Virus record (IMG/VR): IMGVR_UViG_3300045999_004609
Coordinates: 1-20,740 of that record
Direction: 5' to 3' (one strand)
DNA length: 20,740 bases
Source: a virus
Part shown: piece by piece, positions 15,064 through 20,525 of the stretch
Numbering within the stretch: the stretch's first letter is position 1
Layout: each line of letters begins with the position of its first letter
Translations under genes and position numbers: made by a program
Notes under the pieces: generated by a model
Databases searched by the model: none
What the model saw: the letters and a program-made list of their open reading frames with translations, nothing else
Told to the model about the DNA's origin: nothing

Positions 15064-15227
15064 GCCAACCGATTTGGAAACTGATGCCAATTCTGACCAT
15101 GCAGACAACGCAAGTTGTGTGGCGTGAGTGGCCTGATGGCCGTCAAGAGTCCTGCCTTGTGACTGCCACCGAGTACCTGAAATGGCTGGCCGAGGGCAAC
15201 GAGCCATTGGCTGCTGATGAAAGTTGA
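15060..15227 (+). CDS. Small fibre-associated protein, 55 residues
   Basis: The ATG overlaps the stop codon of the second fibre (ATGA at 15060-15063), which signals translational coupling. The product contains VVWREWPDGRQESCLV and ends in a TEYLKWLAEGNEPLAADES segment. The ending EYL-WL-EGN-PL-AD is a familiar feature of short proteins coded just after phage fibre genes, where they may help fibre assembly. The function is not proven. There is no membrane segment. It ends two bases before the next gene. Confidence 0.7.
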   Translation: MSQPIWKLMPILTMQTTQVVWREWPDGRQESCLVTATEYLKWLAEGNEPLAADES

Positions 15228-15229
15228 GC

Positions 15230-15460
15230 ATGGCAGAGCATGACATCACACACCGCGAGATCTACGACAGGCTTGTAAACCTCGAGACCAAGGTTGATCG
15301 CATAGAGACAAACACCAAGGATGTGGTCTCTGCGTTCAACGCTGCAGCTGGCGCGTTCACCGTCCTTGAGATGCTTGGCAAAGTCGCCAAGCCTCTCTTG
15401 TGGATTGGTGGGTGCGTCACAGCTGTCGGCATTCTCTGGCAGAACTATCGCGTGAAGTAG
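15230..15460 (+). CDS. XhlA-like small membrane protein, candidate lysis accessory
   Basis: The protein has 76 residues from the ATG at 15230. An in-frame TTG at 15224 is possible but poorly placed. Residues 4-32 form an amphipathic coiled coil (HREIYDRLVNLETKVDRIET), and residues about 53-71 form a single membrane span (AKPLLWIGGCVTAVGILW), followed by a short basic tail. This coiled-coil plus C-terminal span is the build of haemolysin XhlA-type proteins, which act with holins or at the membrane in several phages. It opens the lysis/envelope cassette that ends with the endolysin. Whether it is a holin, an antiholin or only membrane-associated is unknown. Confidence 0.65.
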   Translation: MAEHDITHREIYDRLVNLETKVDRIETNTKDVVSAFNAAAGAFTVLEMLGKVAKPLLWIGGCVTAVGILWQNYRVK

Positions 15461-15468
15461 GGGTCAGC

Positions 15469-15963
15469 ATGATCGACCCGTTTACGGCGCTCGCGGCAGT
15501 TACGTCTGCAGTCAACCTGGTCAAGAAGGCCGTCAAGACTGTCGATGACGTGCGCAGCCTCGGCCCTGTGCTGGGTAAATACTTCGACGCCAAGGCCGAT
15601 GCGGTCAAGGTGCTTGAGGAGGTCAACAAGGGCGGCTTCAAAGGCTCCAACATGGGCAAGGCCGTGGAGCTGGAGCTGGCCATTGAGAGCGCCCGCCAGT
15701 TTGAGGAACAGGTCAAAGGCTTGTTCTTCCCGAACAACATGGACGTGTGGGAAAAGATCGTCAACCGCCGCAAGCAGATGGACGAGGACGACAAGGCCCA
15801 GCGCCGCCGGGCAGCAGACGCAGCGAAGCAAGCCCTGAAGAAGCGCAAGGAAGACCTCGAGCTGTGGACTGCCATCACGCTGGCCACCATCGTCTTTGTA
15901 GTGCTGATGTGGATTGGCGTCGAGATCGTCTACTACTGCCGGGAGGTCAAATGTGGAAGCTGA
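15469..15963 (+). CDS. Tail-anchored coiled-coil membrane protein of unknown function
   Basis: The protein has 164 residues from the ATG at 15469. The frame is open further upstream, but AGGGG just before this ATG and the end of the preceding gene at 15460 favour it. The N-terminus (MIDPFTALAAVTSAVNLVKK) is weakly amphipathic. Residues 64-132 are charged and helical, with a very basic/acidic stretch (RRKQMDEDDKAQRRRAADAA, about 100-119). Residues 134-156 are one membrane span, followed by YYCREVKCGS. Positive charge before the span predicts a cytoplasmic N-terminus. Similar proteins recur in aquatic phages next to a small Cys-rich lipoprotein, as here. Its last 13 bp overlap the lipoprotein start. 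The topology does not match a normal inner-membrane spanin, which has an N-terminal span and a periplasmic coiled coil. No function is known to me. Confidence 0.75.
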   Translation: MIDPFTALAAVTSAVNLVKKAVKTVDDVRSLGPVLGKYFDAKADAVKVLEEVNKGGFKGSNMGKAVELELAIESARQFEEQVKGLFFPNNMDVWEKIVNRRKQMDEDDKAQRRRAADAAKQALKKRKEDLELWTAITLATIVFVVLMWIGVEIVYYCREVKCGS

Positions 15964-16163
15964 TCATCCCTGTGCTGCTGCTGGTGGGCTGCGATGAGCA
16001 GTACCGCTACTTCTGCCAAAACCCTGACAACTTCCAGAAGCTGCAGTGCCAGAAGCCCCGGTGCCAGTTCACGCAGACCTGCCCTGAGTACTTAGTCGCG
16101 CCCGTCTTGGAGAAGCAAATTGAACACACCAAACCAACCGACGAGCCAACGCCTGTCCGCTGA
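15951..16163 (+). CDS. Small cysteine-rich lipoprotein of the lysis/envelope cassette
   Basis: The protein has 70 residues. The ATG at 15951 is preceded by GGGAGG at 15941-15946, a strong ribosome site, and it overlaps the end of the coiled-coil gene. A signal sequence (MWKLIIPVLLLVG) ends in a lipobox L-V-G-C, with Cys14 as the predicted lipidated residue. The mature part is short, with four further Cys (22, 33, 38, 44) and QYRYFCQNPDNFQ and CPEYL motifs; the tail is Pro/Thr-rich. The Q-Y-R-Y-x-C-Q-x-P pattern recurs in lipoproteins of aquatic phages. Asp15 at position +2 would, by the E. coli rule, keep it in the inner membrane. An outer-membrane spanin role is the obvious alternative but is not clearly supported. 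Confidence 0.75.
   Translation: MWKLIIPVLLLVGCDEQYRYFCQNPDNFQKLQCQKPRCQFTQTCPEYLVAPVLEKQIEHTKPTDEPTPVR
16109..16112 (+). promoter_or_regulatory. Ribosome binding site that supports a TTG start
   Basis: GGAG, followed by AAGCAAA, lies seven bases before the TTG at 16120. No ATG or GTG occurs in that frame until within the first membrane span, so this site decides the start of the 99-residue membrane protein. Confidence 0.6.
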
Positions 16164-16419
16164 ACAACTCAAGGTCCGCATTTGGGCCTTTGTTGTCGTC
16201 GCGGTGACGCTGATGCTGACCTTCATTGTGTTCGCGCTGCTGTACTCGGTGACGTTCGTGACGCAGCCGATCAAGGCGATGGCACCGATTGACCAGGCAT
16301 ACACCAAGATGCTCAACGACATCGTGCTGCTGATCGTCGGCGGCATCGGCGGGATCATGGGCGAGCGTGCCATGAGTTCTTCCACCAAAGAGAAACCCGA
16401 AACAGAGGAGTCCAAATAA
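16120..16419 (+). CDS. Two-span membrane protein, candidate holin, TTG start
   Basis: The protein has 99 residues, starting at TTG 16120 with a good ribosome site (GGAG at 16109-16112). It begins 44 bp before the lipoprotein gene ends. The N-terminus is polar (TPNQPTSQRLSAEQLKVR). Span 1 is about residues 21-47 (IWAFVVVAVTLMLTFIVFAL), and a weaker glycine-rich span 2 is about 65-82 (MLNDIVLLIVGGIGGIMGE). The C-terminal tail is charged (KEKPETEESK). Two spans and polar ends with a charged tail match class II holins in size. The cassette also holds another holin candidate, so which one makes the lethal hole is open. The rare TTG start would keep its level low. The following gene overlaps its stop codon by one base (TAATG). 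Confidence 0.68.
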   Translation: MNTPNQPTSQRLSAEQLKVRIWAFVVVAVTLMLTFIVFALLYSVTFVTQPIKAMAPIDQAYTKMLNDIVLLIVGGIGGIMGERAMSSSTKEKPETEESK

Positions 16420-16898
16420 TGCTGCCCATTGTCGCTTCCATTGTGAGTGGCCTGATCTCCAACGGCCTGCCCAAACTGGCTGACGCCGTGATGGACAAGG
16501 GCGTCGAGTACGTCGAGGAGAAGACGGGCCTTAAGCTTAAGCCAGAGGGAGAGGCCACGCCAGAGGATTACGCCAGGCTCAAAGAGGCGGCGATGAAGCA
16601 TGAGGAGTTCTTGGTCGATGCCGAGATCAAGGACAGGGCCAACGCCCGCGACATGGCCAAGGCCGCGATGCAGTCCAGTGATCCCTTCGTGCGCCGCTTC
16701 ACCTACTACTTCATCACGGTGTGGTCGATCTTTGCGATGACCTACATCCCCCTGATTACCTTCAGCAACATCCCGACCGAAAACGTGCGCTTCGCTGACA
16801 CCATCCTGGGCTTCATGCTGGGCACGGTGATGGCGTCGATGTTCTCCTTCCTGCTCGGCTCGAGCTTTGGCAGTCGCCTGAAGGACGACAAGAAGTGA
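16419..16898 (+). CDS. Holin-like membrane protein (3TM/GTA-holin style)
   Basis: The protein has 159 residues. Its ATG overlaps the upstream stop codon (TAATG at 16417-16421). An N-terminal hydrophobic helix (MLPIVASIVSGLISNGLPKL) is followed by an amphipathic, charged middle (residues 40-92), and then two spans at about 94-114 (FTYYFITVWSIFAMTYIPLI) and 128-148 (TILGFMLGTVMASMFSFLLG). The tail is basic. The layout, including the phrase ARDMAKAAMQSSDPFVRRF just before the first strong span, is seen in the family of three-span phage and gene-transfer-agent holins. It lies directly before the endolysin, as a holin usually does, and is therefore the best holin candidate in the window. Lethal activity is not shown by sequence. 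Confidence 0.72.
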   Translation: MLPIVASIVSGLISNGLPKLADAVMDKGVEYVEEKTGLKLKPEGEATPEDYARLKEAAMKHEEFLVDAEIKDRANARDMAKAAMQSSDPFVRRFTYYFITVWSIFAMTYIPLITFSNIPTENVRFADTILGFMLGTVMASMFSFLLGSSFGSRLKDDKK

Positions 16899-17560
16899 AG
16901 CCGGGCATCGACCAGCTGATGGCTGCGGGCATCAAGCGCGAGGCGGCAGAGCGCTGGCTTCCCCATGTCCAAAATGCAATGGCACGTTTTGGTATAGAGA
17001 CCGAGCGCCAGGTCGCTGCATGGCTCGCGCAGACCGCGCATGAGTCTGGCGGGTACACCGCGCTGGTGGAGAACCTGAACTACTCAGCAGACACCATGGC
17101 CGTGGTCTGGCCCAAGCGCTTCGCTGAGTACGGTCCAGACGGCAAGGTCAAGAAGGACGCCAAGGGCAAGAGCATCCCCAACAGGTTCGCCCTGGCCCTG
17201 CACCGCAAGCCAGAGCTGCTGGCCAACGTGGTCTACAGCTCGCGCATGGGCAACGGCCCGGTCGAGTCTGGCGAGGGCTGGAAGTATCGGGGGCGCGGCC
17301 TCAAGCAGCTGACCGGCAAGGACAACTACACCCGGTGCGGCAAGGCGCTCGAGCTGGACCTGGTAGGCAACCCTGACCTGCTGCTGCAGCCAGAGGGCGC
17401 GGCGCTGTCTGCTGCCTGGTTCTGGGTGACCAACCAGTGCGGGCCGCTTGCTGATGCAGGTGACTTCGTTGGCCTGACCAAGAAGATTAACGGCGGCACC
17501 ATCGGCCTGGAAGACCGACAGCGCCGCTACAAGGCCGTGCTGGCCTCACTGGGTTACTGA
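16895..17560 (+). CDS. Endolysin, glycoside hydrolase family 19
   Basis: This 221-residue protein would cleave the glycan backbone of peptidoglycan. The start is GTG at 16895, overlapping the holin-like gene's stop codon (GTGA). AGGA at 16882-16885 is the ribosome site. There is no signal peptide, so release would depend on a holin. GH19 features are AAWLAQTAHESGGYTALVEN, where Glu50 is the likely general acid and Glu59 a likely partner, NLNYSADTM, and EGWKYRGRGLKQLTGKDNY in the second half. The C-terminus, with INGGTIGLEDRQRRYKAVLA, is the usual end of these enzymes. The length matches single-domain phage GH19 endolysins, and no separate cell-wall-binding domain is apparent. The stop-codon end overlaps a convergent gene by 7 bp. 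Confidence 0.93.
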   Translation: MKPGIDQLMAAGIKREAAERWLPHVQNAMARFGIETERQVAAWLAQTAHESGGYTALVENLNYSADTMAVVWPKRFAEYGPDGKVKKDAKGKSIPNRFALALHRKPELLANVVYSSRMGNGPVESGEGWKYRGRGLKQLTGKDNYTRCGKALELDLVGNPDLLLQPEGAALSAAWFWVTNQCGPLADAGDFVGLTKKINGGTIGLEDRQRRYKAVLASLGY

Positions 17561-18639
17561 GCAGCGCCGAGCGCCGCCAGGCGCTTGCTGTAGGCCGCTG
17601 TGTGCCGCAGTCGCTTGACCGTGTCCACCCGGTGCAGCGTGTCACCGTTCACCTCCTTGAACTCTCGCAGGATGGTCATGCGCTCGCGTGCTGGCCGTCT
17701 GCCTGCCCTGGCGATCTTGTCGGCCATGTCCTCGTAGGCGTCCTGCCAATCGTCCAGGCTGGCATGCACGCTGGCCGGGTCATCTTTGCCAGGCACGAAC
17801 ACGGCGAAGCCATCGGTCACCGTCATGGTCTGGGCCACCGGTTCATCGTCTTCACCGGGCACGCGCTCTGGCATCTCGGCCACCGGCTCTGGCTGTTGCA
17901 CTTCCACCACAGCCTCTGTCACCTGCGCGACTTCCGGGATGTCCACCACTGCGGTGCCAGGCATCACCACGGCGTCCAAGGTGTCGGCCATCAGGTCTTC
18001 GATCTGGGCACGGTCGCTGGTCACTTCGATGGCTGGCTTGGCCACCAGGTCGAGCGGGTTGCGCGGCTTCTCCTGCTTCACGGCTGGCGCTGGCGCATCG
18101 TCTTGCCCTGTGGTGTCCCAGGCTTCTTCGATGGTCAGCAGACCCTTGAGGACATCAGCGAACTGATCGCGCAACGCAAAGCCTCTGGCACGCATCTGCA
18201 GCATCCGCTTGGGGTATGCCTGCCACGGGCCACCCTTGCCCCACAGGCCAGCACGCTTGGCATCCTCGACGCTAAACCGAGCGATGACAGGCTTGCGGCC
18301 CTTGCGGTGGGCGATACACACAGCGACAGGGTTGACCGTCCCCTCGTTCTCCAAACACTCCTCGATGCCTTCGCACTGTGGGCTGGCCTGCACCAGCGCC
18401 ATCATTGCGTCACCGTACACGCTGGGCTTGCCGTTGATCACGGCGATGTTCTGCAGCGCCTGCATGGGGGCCAGGCCGATCTCTTGGCCCCACTGCACGC
18501 AGACCATGATGTCTTGGGGTTTACCCTGGTATTGCTTGGGCACCATGCTGCTGTCGGCCAGCATCTTGCTGAACTCCATGGCTTCGGTGATGGTGGCTGG
18601 GGCAAAGCCCTGGCGGTTAGTTACTGTAAGAGCTGACAT
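17554..18639 (-). CDS. RecT-family single-strand annealing protein with C-terminal extension
   Basis: The protein has 361 residues, starting from the ATG at 18639. The frame is open upstream, but GAGGAAG just before this ATG decides the start. Residues about 1-175 are a RecT-type core, with ATITEAMEFSKMLADSSMVP, YQGKPQDIMVCVQWGQEIGL, LQNIAVINGKPSVYGDAMMA and YPKRMLQMRARGFALRDQF. Proteins of this family coat single-stranded DNA and anneal it to complementary strands. A Pro/Val/Glu-rich linker (about 176-275) leads to an extra basic helical domain (about 276-361) containing SLDDWQDAYEDMADKIARAG and RERMTILREFKEVNGDTL. The extension may be specific to this phage group. The exonuclease of the same operon is the expected partner. 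The TAA end overlaps the endolysin stop-codon end. Confidence 0.92.
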   Translation of the reverse strand: MSALTVTNRQGFAPATITEAMEFSKMLADSSMVPKQYQGKPQDIMVCVQWGQEIGLAPMQALQNIAVINGKPSVYGDAMMALVQASPQCEGIEECLENEGTVNPVAVCIAHRKGRKPVIARFSVEDAKRAGLWGKGGPWQAYPKRMLQMRARGFALRDQFADVLKGLLTIEEAWDTTGQDDAPAPAVKQEKPRNPLDLVAKPAIEVTSDRAQIEDLMADTLDAVVMPGTAVVDIPEVAQVTEAVVEVQQPEPVAEMPERVPGEDDEPVAQTMTVTDGFAVFVPGKDDPASVHASLDDWQDAYEDMADKIARAGRRPARERMTILREFKEVNGDTLHRVDTVKRLRHTAAYSKRLAALGAAQ

Positions 18640-18808
18640 TGGTTTCTTCCTCTTCGATATACGCTTGCATGGTGGTGAAAATGAGCTGGGCCATGGCGTC
18701 GACAAACGCCTCGGCCTGCTCTTCGGTGGTGTCTGGGTGGGCGTTGAGCAGCGCGACGACCGCTGTCTCATACGCCGCCCTGATGGCGGGTCGGTCGGGC
18801 AGGTTCAC
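18617..18808 (-). CDS. Small acidic helical protein, unknown function (GTG start)
   Basis: This 63-residue product starts at GTG 18808, which overlaps the stop codon of the 39-residue membrane protein (GTGA), and a GGGGG stretch upstream serves as ribosome site. The frame continues further upstream, but only into DNA already used by other genes. The protein is helical and acidic (AAYETAVVALLNAHPDTTEE, then FVDAMAQLIFTTMQAYIEEE), with no membrane span and no motif I recognise. It ends 23 bp inside the annealing-protein gene, so the two may be translationally coupled. Its place between the nuclease and annealing genes suggests an accessory of replication or recombination, but that is inference only. 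Confidence 0.65.
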   Translation of the reverse strand: MNLPDRPAIRAAYETAVVALLNAHPDTTEEQAEAFVDAMAQLIFTTMQAYIEEEETNVSSYSN

Positions 18809-18924
18809 AGCAGCCCCCAACCGAACATGAAGACCTCGGTGAAGACGCGCATCACGAACCCGGTGATGACCAGGGAACCCCCGGCCAGCGAGACAATCAC
18901 AAGCCAGTCGAGCATGACTTTCAT
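18805..18924 (-). CDS. 39-residue single-span membrane protein
   Basis: The ATG at 18924 overlaps the nuclease stop codon (ATGA), and AAGGAG lies eight bases upstream of it. The TGA stop overlaps the next GTG. Both junctions therefore support this very short gene. The product (MKVMLDWLVIVSLAGGSLVI and so on) has one long hydrophobic helix at about residues 6-33 with a single basic residue near its end. It resembles no family I know. A membrane protein inside a recombination operon is unexpected. It could modulate the host membrane or superinfection. Confidence 0.65.
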   Translation of the reverse strand: MKVMLDWLVIVSLAGGSLVITGFVMRVFTEVFMFGWGLL

Positions 18925-19877
18925 GGCTGCAGCTCCTTGATCGAGAGGCTGGACTGCCTGATGCTGTAGGCTTCCTTGGCAGCAACCAATCGCTCCGATT
19001 GGGCTTTGTAGTTGCGCATGGGCCATGAGATCACGAAGCTGCCAGCGCGGCCCTTCTCGGCCTGGCCCAGCTGCTCCTTGATCAGCTTCTCGGCTTCCTC
19101 GATGCTGCCCTCGGCTGCGCGGATCGCTGCCTTGTTGGCCATGATTCCCTTGGCCAGATCGGCCACCGTGGGCGGCAGCTCGATCTCGTCCTTGATGGCG
19201 TTGGGGTAGATCCGATCCAGCTCTTTGCTGCTGGCCGGTGGGAACCAGTCGATGGCCCCGGTCTGGCGGTAGGTCTCGAGCCGGGTCTCGAAGTCCTGCA
19301 CCGCCTTGATGATCGCGCCCTGGGTCTCCTTGTGCGGGGCGAACAGGAACACGCGCAGCTCGATGCCCTGGTACAGCACGCAGACCGCGCCCCACTTGTG
19401 GCCAGTGACCAGCATCTGGCCTTGCAGCTGGATGGGTCCACGCGCCAGGTGCGGCACATCCTCTGGCATGGTCTTGGTCAGCTTGGCCTCGAGGACGCCT
19501 GGCCCGTTCAGCACGATGCTGTCCTGACCGACAACATAGATGCCCTTGCCGGGGTCTGTGGTGATCTCCTGCCCAAGCCCGAAGCCGATGCCGTCCAGAC
19601 TGCACTGCAGCGCAATGTCGCGGTGCTTGTATGGCTCGGTGATCTCGGTGTTGAAGTCCTCGATGCCCAGGCGCTGCGCTGCCTGCTGCAGGATCACCGG
19701 CTCGAGGGTGTTGCCCCAGGCCATGGCCTCGTTGCCAATGTCTGGGCGCTCCTTGCCGTCGATGGCGTTGATGCTGAACTGCAGCTCGTCATTGGGCGTG
19801 CTGTACCTGCTGAAGCCCATGAGGCCAGGCAGGCGCGAGGCAGACATCTCGCGGTCATCAGTGAGTTTTCCGGCCAT
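18921..19877 (-). CDS. YqaJ/lambda exonuclease-family DNA nuclease (PD-(D/E)XK)
   Basis: The protein has 318 residues. AAAGGAG, about six bases before the ATG at 19877, is a near-perfect ribosome site. It would degrade one strand from double-strand DNA ends and leave single strands for the annealing protein. Catalytic features appear in family order: SASRLPGLMGFSRYSTPNDE (12-31), GNTLEP with Glu59, CSLDG with Asp95, GVLEAKL with Glu130 and Lys132 (the E-x-K of the PD-(D/E)XK fold), and PIQLQGQM with Gln150, 152 and 154, which matches the conserved Gln helix. The C-terminal third is a charged helical extension that could mediate oligomerisation or partner contact. Lambda Exo has 226 residues, so this is longer, as YqaJ-type phage nucleases often are. 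Confidence 0.93.
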   Translation of the reverse strand: MAGKLTDDREMSASRLPGLMGFSRYSTPNDELQFSINAIDGKERPDIGNEAMAWGNTLEPVILQQAAQRLGIEDFNTEITEPYKHRDIALQCSLDGIGFGLGQEITTDPGKGIYVVGQDSIVLNGPGVLEAKLTKTMPEDVPHLARGPIQLQGQMLVTGHKWGAVCVLYQGIELRVFLFAPHKETQGAIIKAVQDFETRLETYRQTGAIDWFPPASSKELDRIYPNAIKDEIELPPTVADLAKGIMANKAAIRAAEGSIEEAEKLIKEQLGQAEKGRAGSFVISWPMRNYKAQSERLVAAKEAYSIRQSSLSIKELQP

Positions 19878-20076
19878 CGCTGGCTCCTTTCAGTTTGTAG
19901 CTGGCGATGTGTTTGCCAGTGGTGGTGGTGATGGTCTCCGTGAGAATTTCGTGACCCTCTGCGCGAAGGTCAGCGATGCGGGCTGCAAGTCGGAAGCAGC
20001 CAGCCTGGTCGAGCGCGTCCATGGCAGTGACAGGGCCACGCTTGAGCATGTCGAGTATCTGCGCGGCCTGGCTCAT
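19858..20076 (-). CDS. Small winged-helix DNA-binding protein
   Basis: The protein has 72 residues. Its ATG at 20076 overlaps the preceding stop codon (ATGA), and its 3' end overlaps the nuclease start by 20 bp. A helix-turn-helix is visible at about residues 5-42 (AAQILDMLKRGPVTAMDALD, then FRLAARIADLRAEGHE). A beta-wing at 43-63 follows (ILTETITTTTGKHIASYKLK). The set of I-L-x-x-L-K-x-G, then F-R-L-A-A-R-I-x-x-L-R, then G-H-x-I matches small HTH proteins found in phage replication operons. It probably binds DNA as a regulator or replication accessory. The target site cannot be seen. Its position just before the nuclease suggests it is made in step with it. Confidence 0.82.
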   Translation of the reverse strand: MSQAAQILDMLKRGPVTAMDALDQAGCFRLAARIADLRAEGHEILTETITTTTGKHIASYKLKGASDGRKTH

Positions 20077-20258
20077 GACGCGATCCCCCGGCTGACAGAC
20101 ATGGGGTTGAGGCGTTGCATGGCCTGCTGCTGGGCCTCACGGCTGGGAGGAACCCAGCCAAAGTTGAGCCAGGTTTTGGCCACATCAGTGGCAGCGGACG
20201 GTGTGTAGGGTCGACCACCCAGCAAGCTCTCGGTCGGATTGACTCTCTTGGCTTCCAT
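20073..20258 (-). CDS. 61-residue conserved-looking phage protein, unknown function
   Basis: The ATG at 20258 has GAGGGG six bases upstream, which is better than the further in-frame starts. The stop codon overlaps the winged-helix gene start (ATGA). The product contains PTESLLGGRPYTPSAATDVA, then FGWVPPSREAQQQAMQ. The Y-T-P-A-A-T-D-V and G-W-V-P-P-S motifs recur in short proteins of phages of Burkholderiales-type hosts, as far as I recall. No membrane span and no known activity. Confidence 0.65.
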   Translation of the reverse strand: MEAKRVNPTESLLGGRPYTPSAATDVAKTWLNFGWVPPSREAQQQAMQRLNPMSVSRGIAS

Positions 20259-20260
20259 GA

Positions 20261-20350
20261 TCAACCCCTCCACGCCAGCATGACACCCATGCAGGCGAAC
20301 AAGACGATGGTGGCCACGGCACACAAACGGTCTTTTGTTTTTTCACTCAT
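20261..20350 (-). CDS. 29-residue single-span membrane protein
   Basis: The ATG at 20350 is preceded by GGAGAAAGCA, giving GGAG six bases from the start. The frame runs to TGA at 20261-20263, only two bases before the next gene begins. The product (MSEKTKDRLCAVATIVLFAC plus nine residues) is a basic N-terminus and one hydrophobic helix at about 9-26. It overlaps the upstream gene's end by 8 bp, in keeping with all its neighbours. It is too short for homology, but start, ribosome site and packing all agree. Confidence 0.55.
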   Translation of the reverse strand: MSEKTKDRLCAVATIVLFACMGVMLAWRG

Positions 20351-20525
20351 TGCTTTCTCCAAGTTTTTGCGCACTGGCGAAGGACTCGATCAGAGCTGCG
20401 CGCTTCTCTGCCGATTTTTTGTCGCGGCGCTTGAGCCACACAGGCCCGAACACCACGACAAGGAACTGGGCTGCTATGCCAACGCCAACAGCGATGGCCA
20501 ACAGGACGGTGTGCACCTCGCTCAT
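20343..20525 (-). CDS. 60-residue single-span membrane protein
   Basis: The ATG at 20525 overlaps the stop codon of the upstream recombinase-like gene (ATGA). No clear ribosome site precedes it, so translation is probably coupled to the gene before. One hydrophobic span at about residues 6-31 (TVLLAIAVGVGIAAQFLVVV) is followed by a basic, positive-inside tail with LKRRDKKSAEKRAALIES. This predicts a short outside N-terminus and a cytoplasmic helical tail. I recognise no family. Together with the 29- and 39-residue proteins it makes three small membrane proteins in this operon. Confidence 0.65.
   Translation of the reverse strand: MSEVHTVLLAIAVGVGIAAQFLVVVFGPVWLKRRDKKSAEKRAALIESFASAQKLGESNE

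Noticed and set aside
15224-15229. TTG at 15224 as start of the XhlA-like gene
   Set aside because: The ATG at 15230 is two codons later, follows the previous stop codon directly and is the stronger codon. The TTG lies within the upstream gene's last codons.
17568-17587. Hairpin AGCGCC/GGCGCT near the convergent gene ends as a terminator
   Set aside because: Short stem (6 bp plus two weaker pairs) without a T-tract on either side, inside the coding end of the annealing protein.
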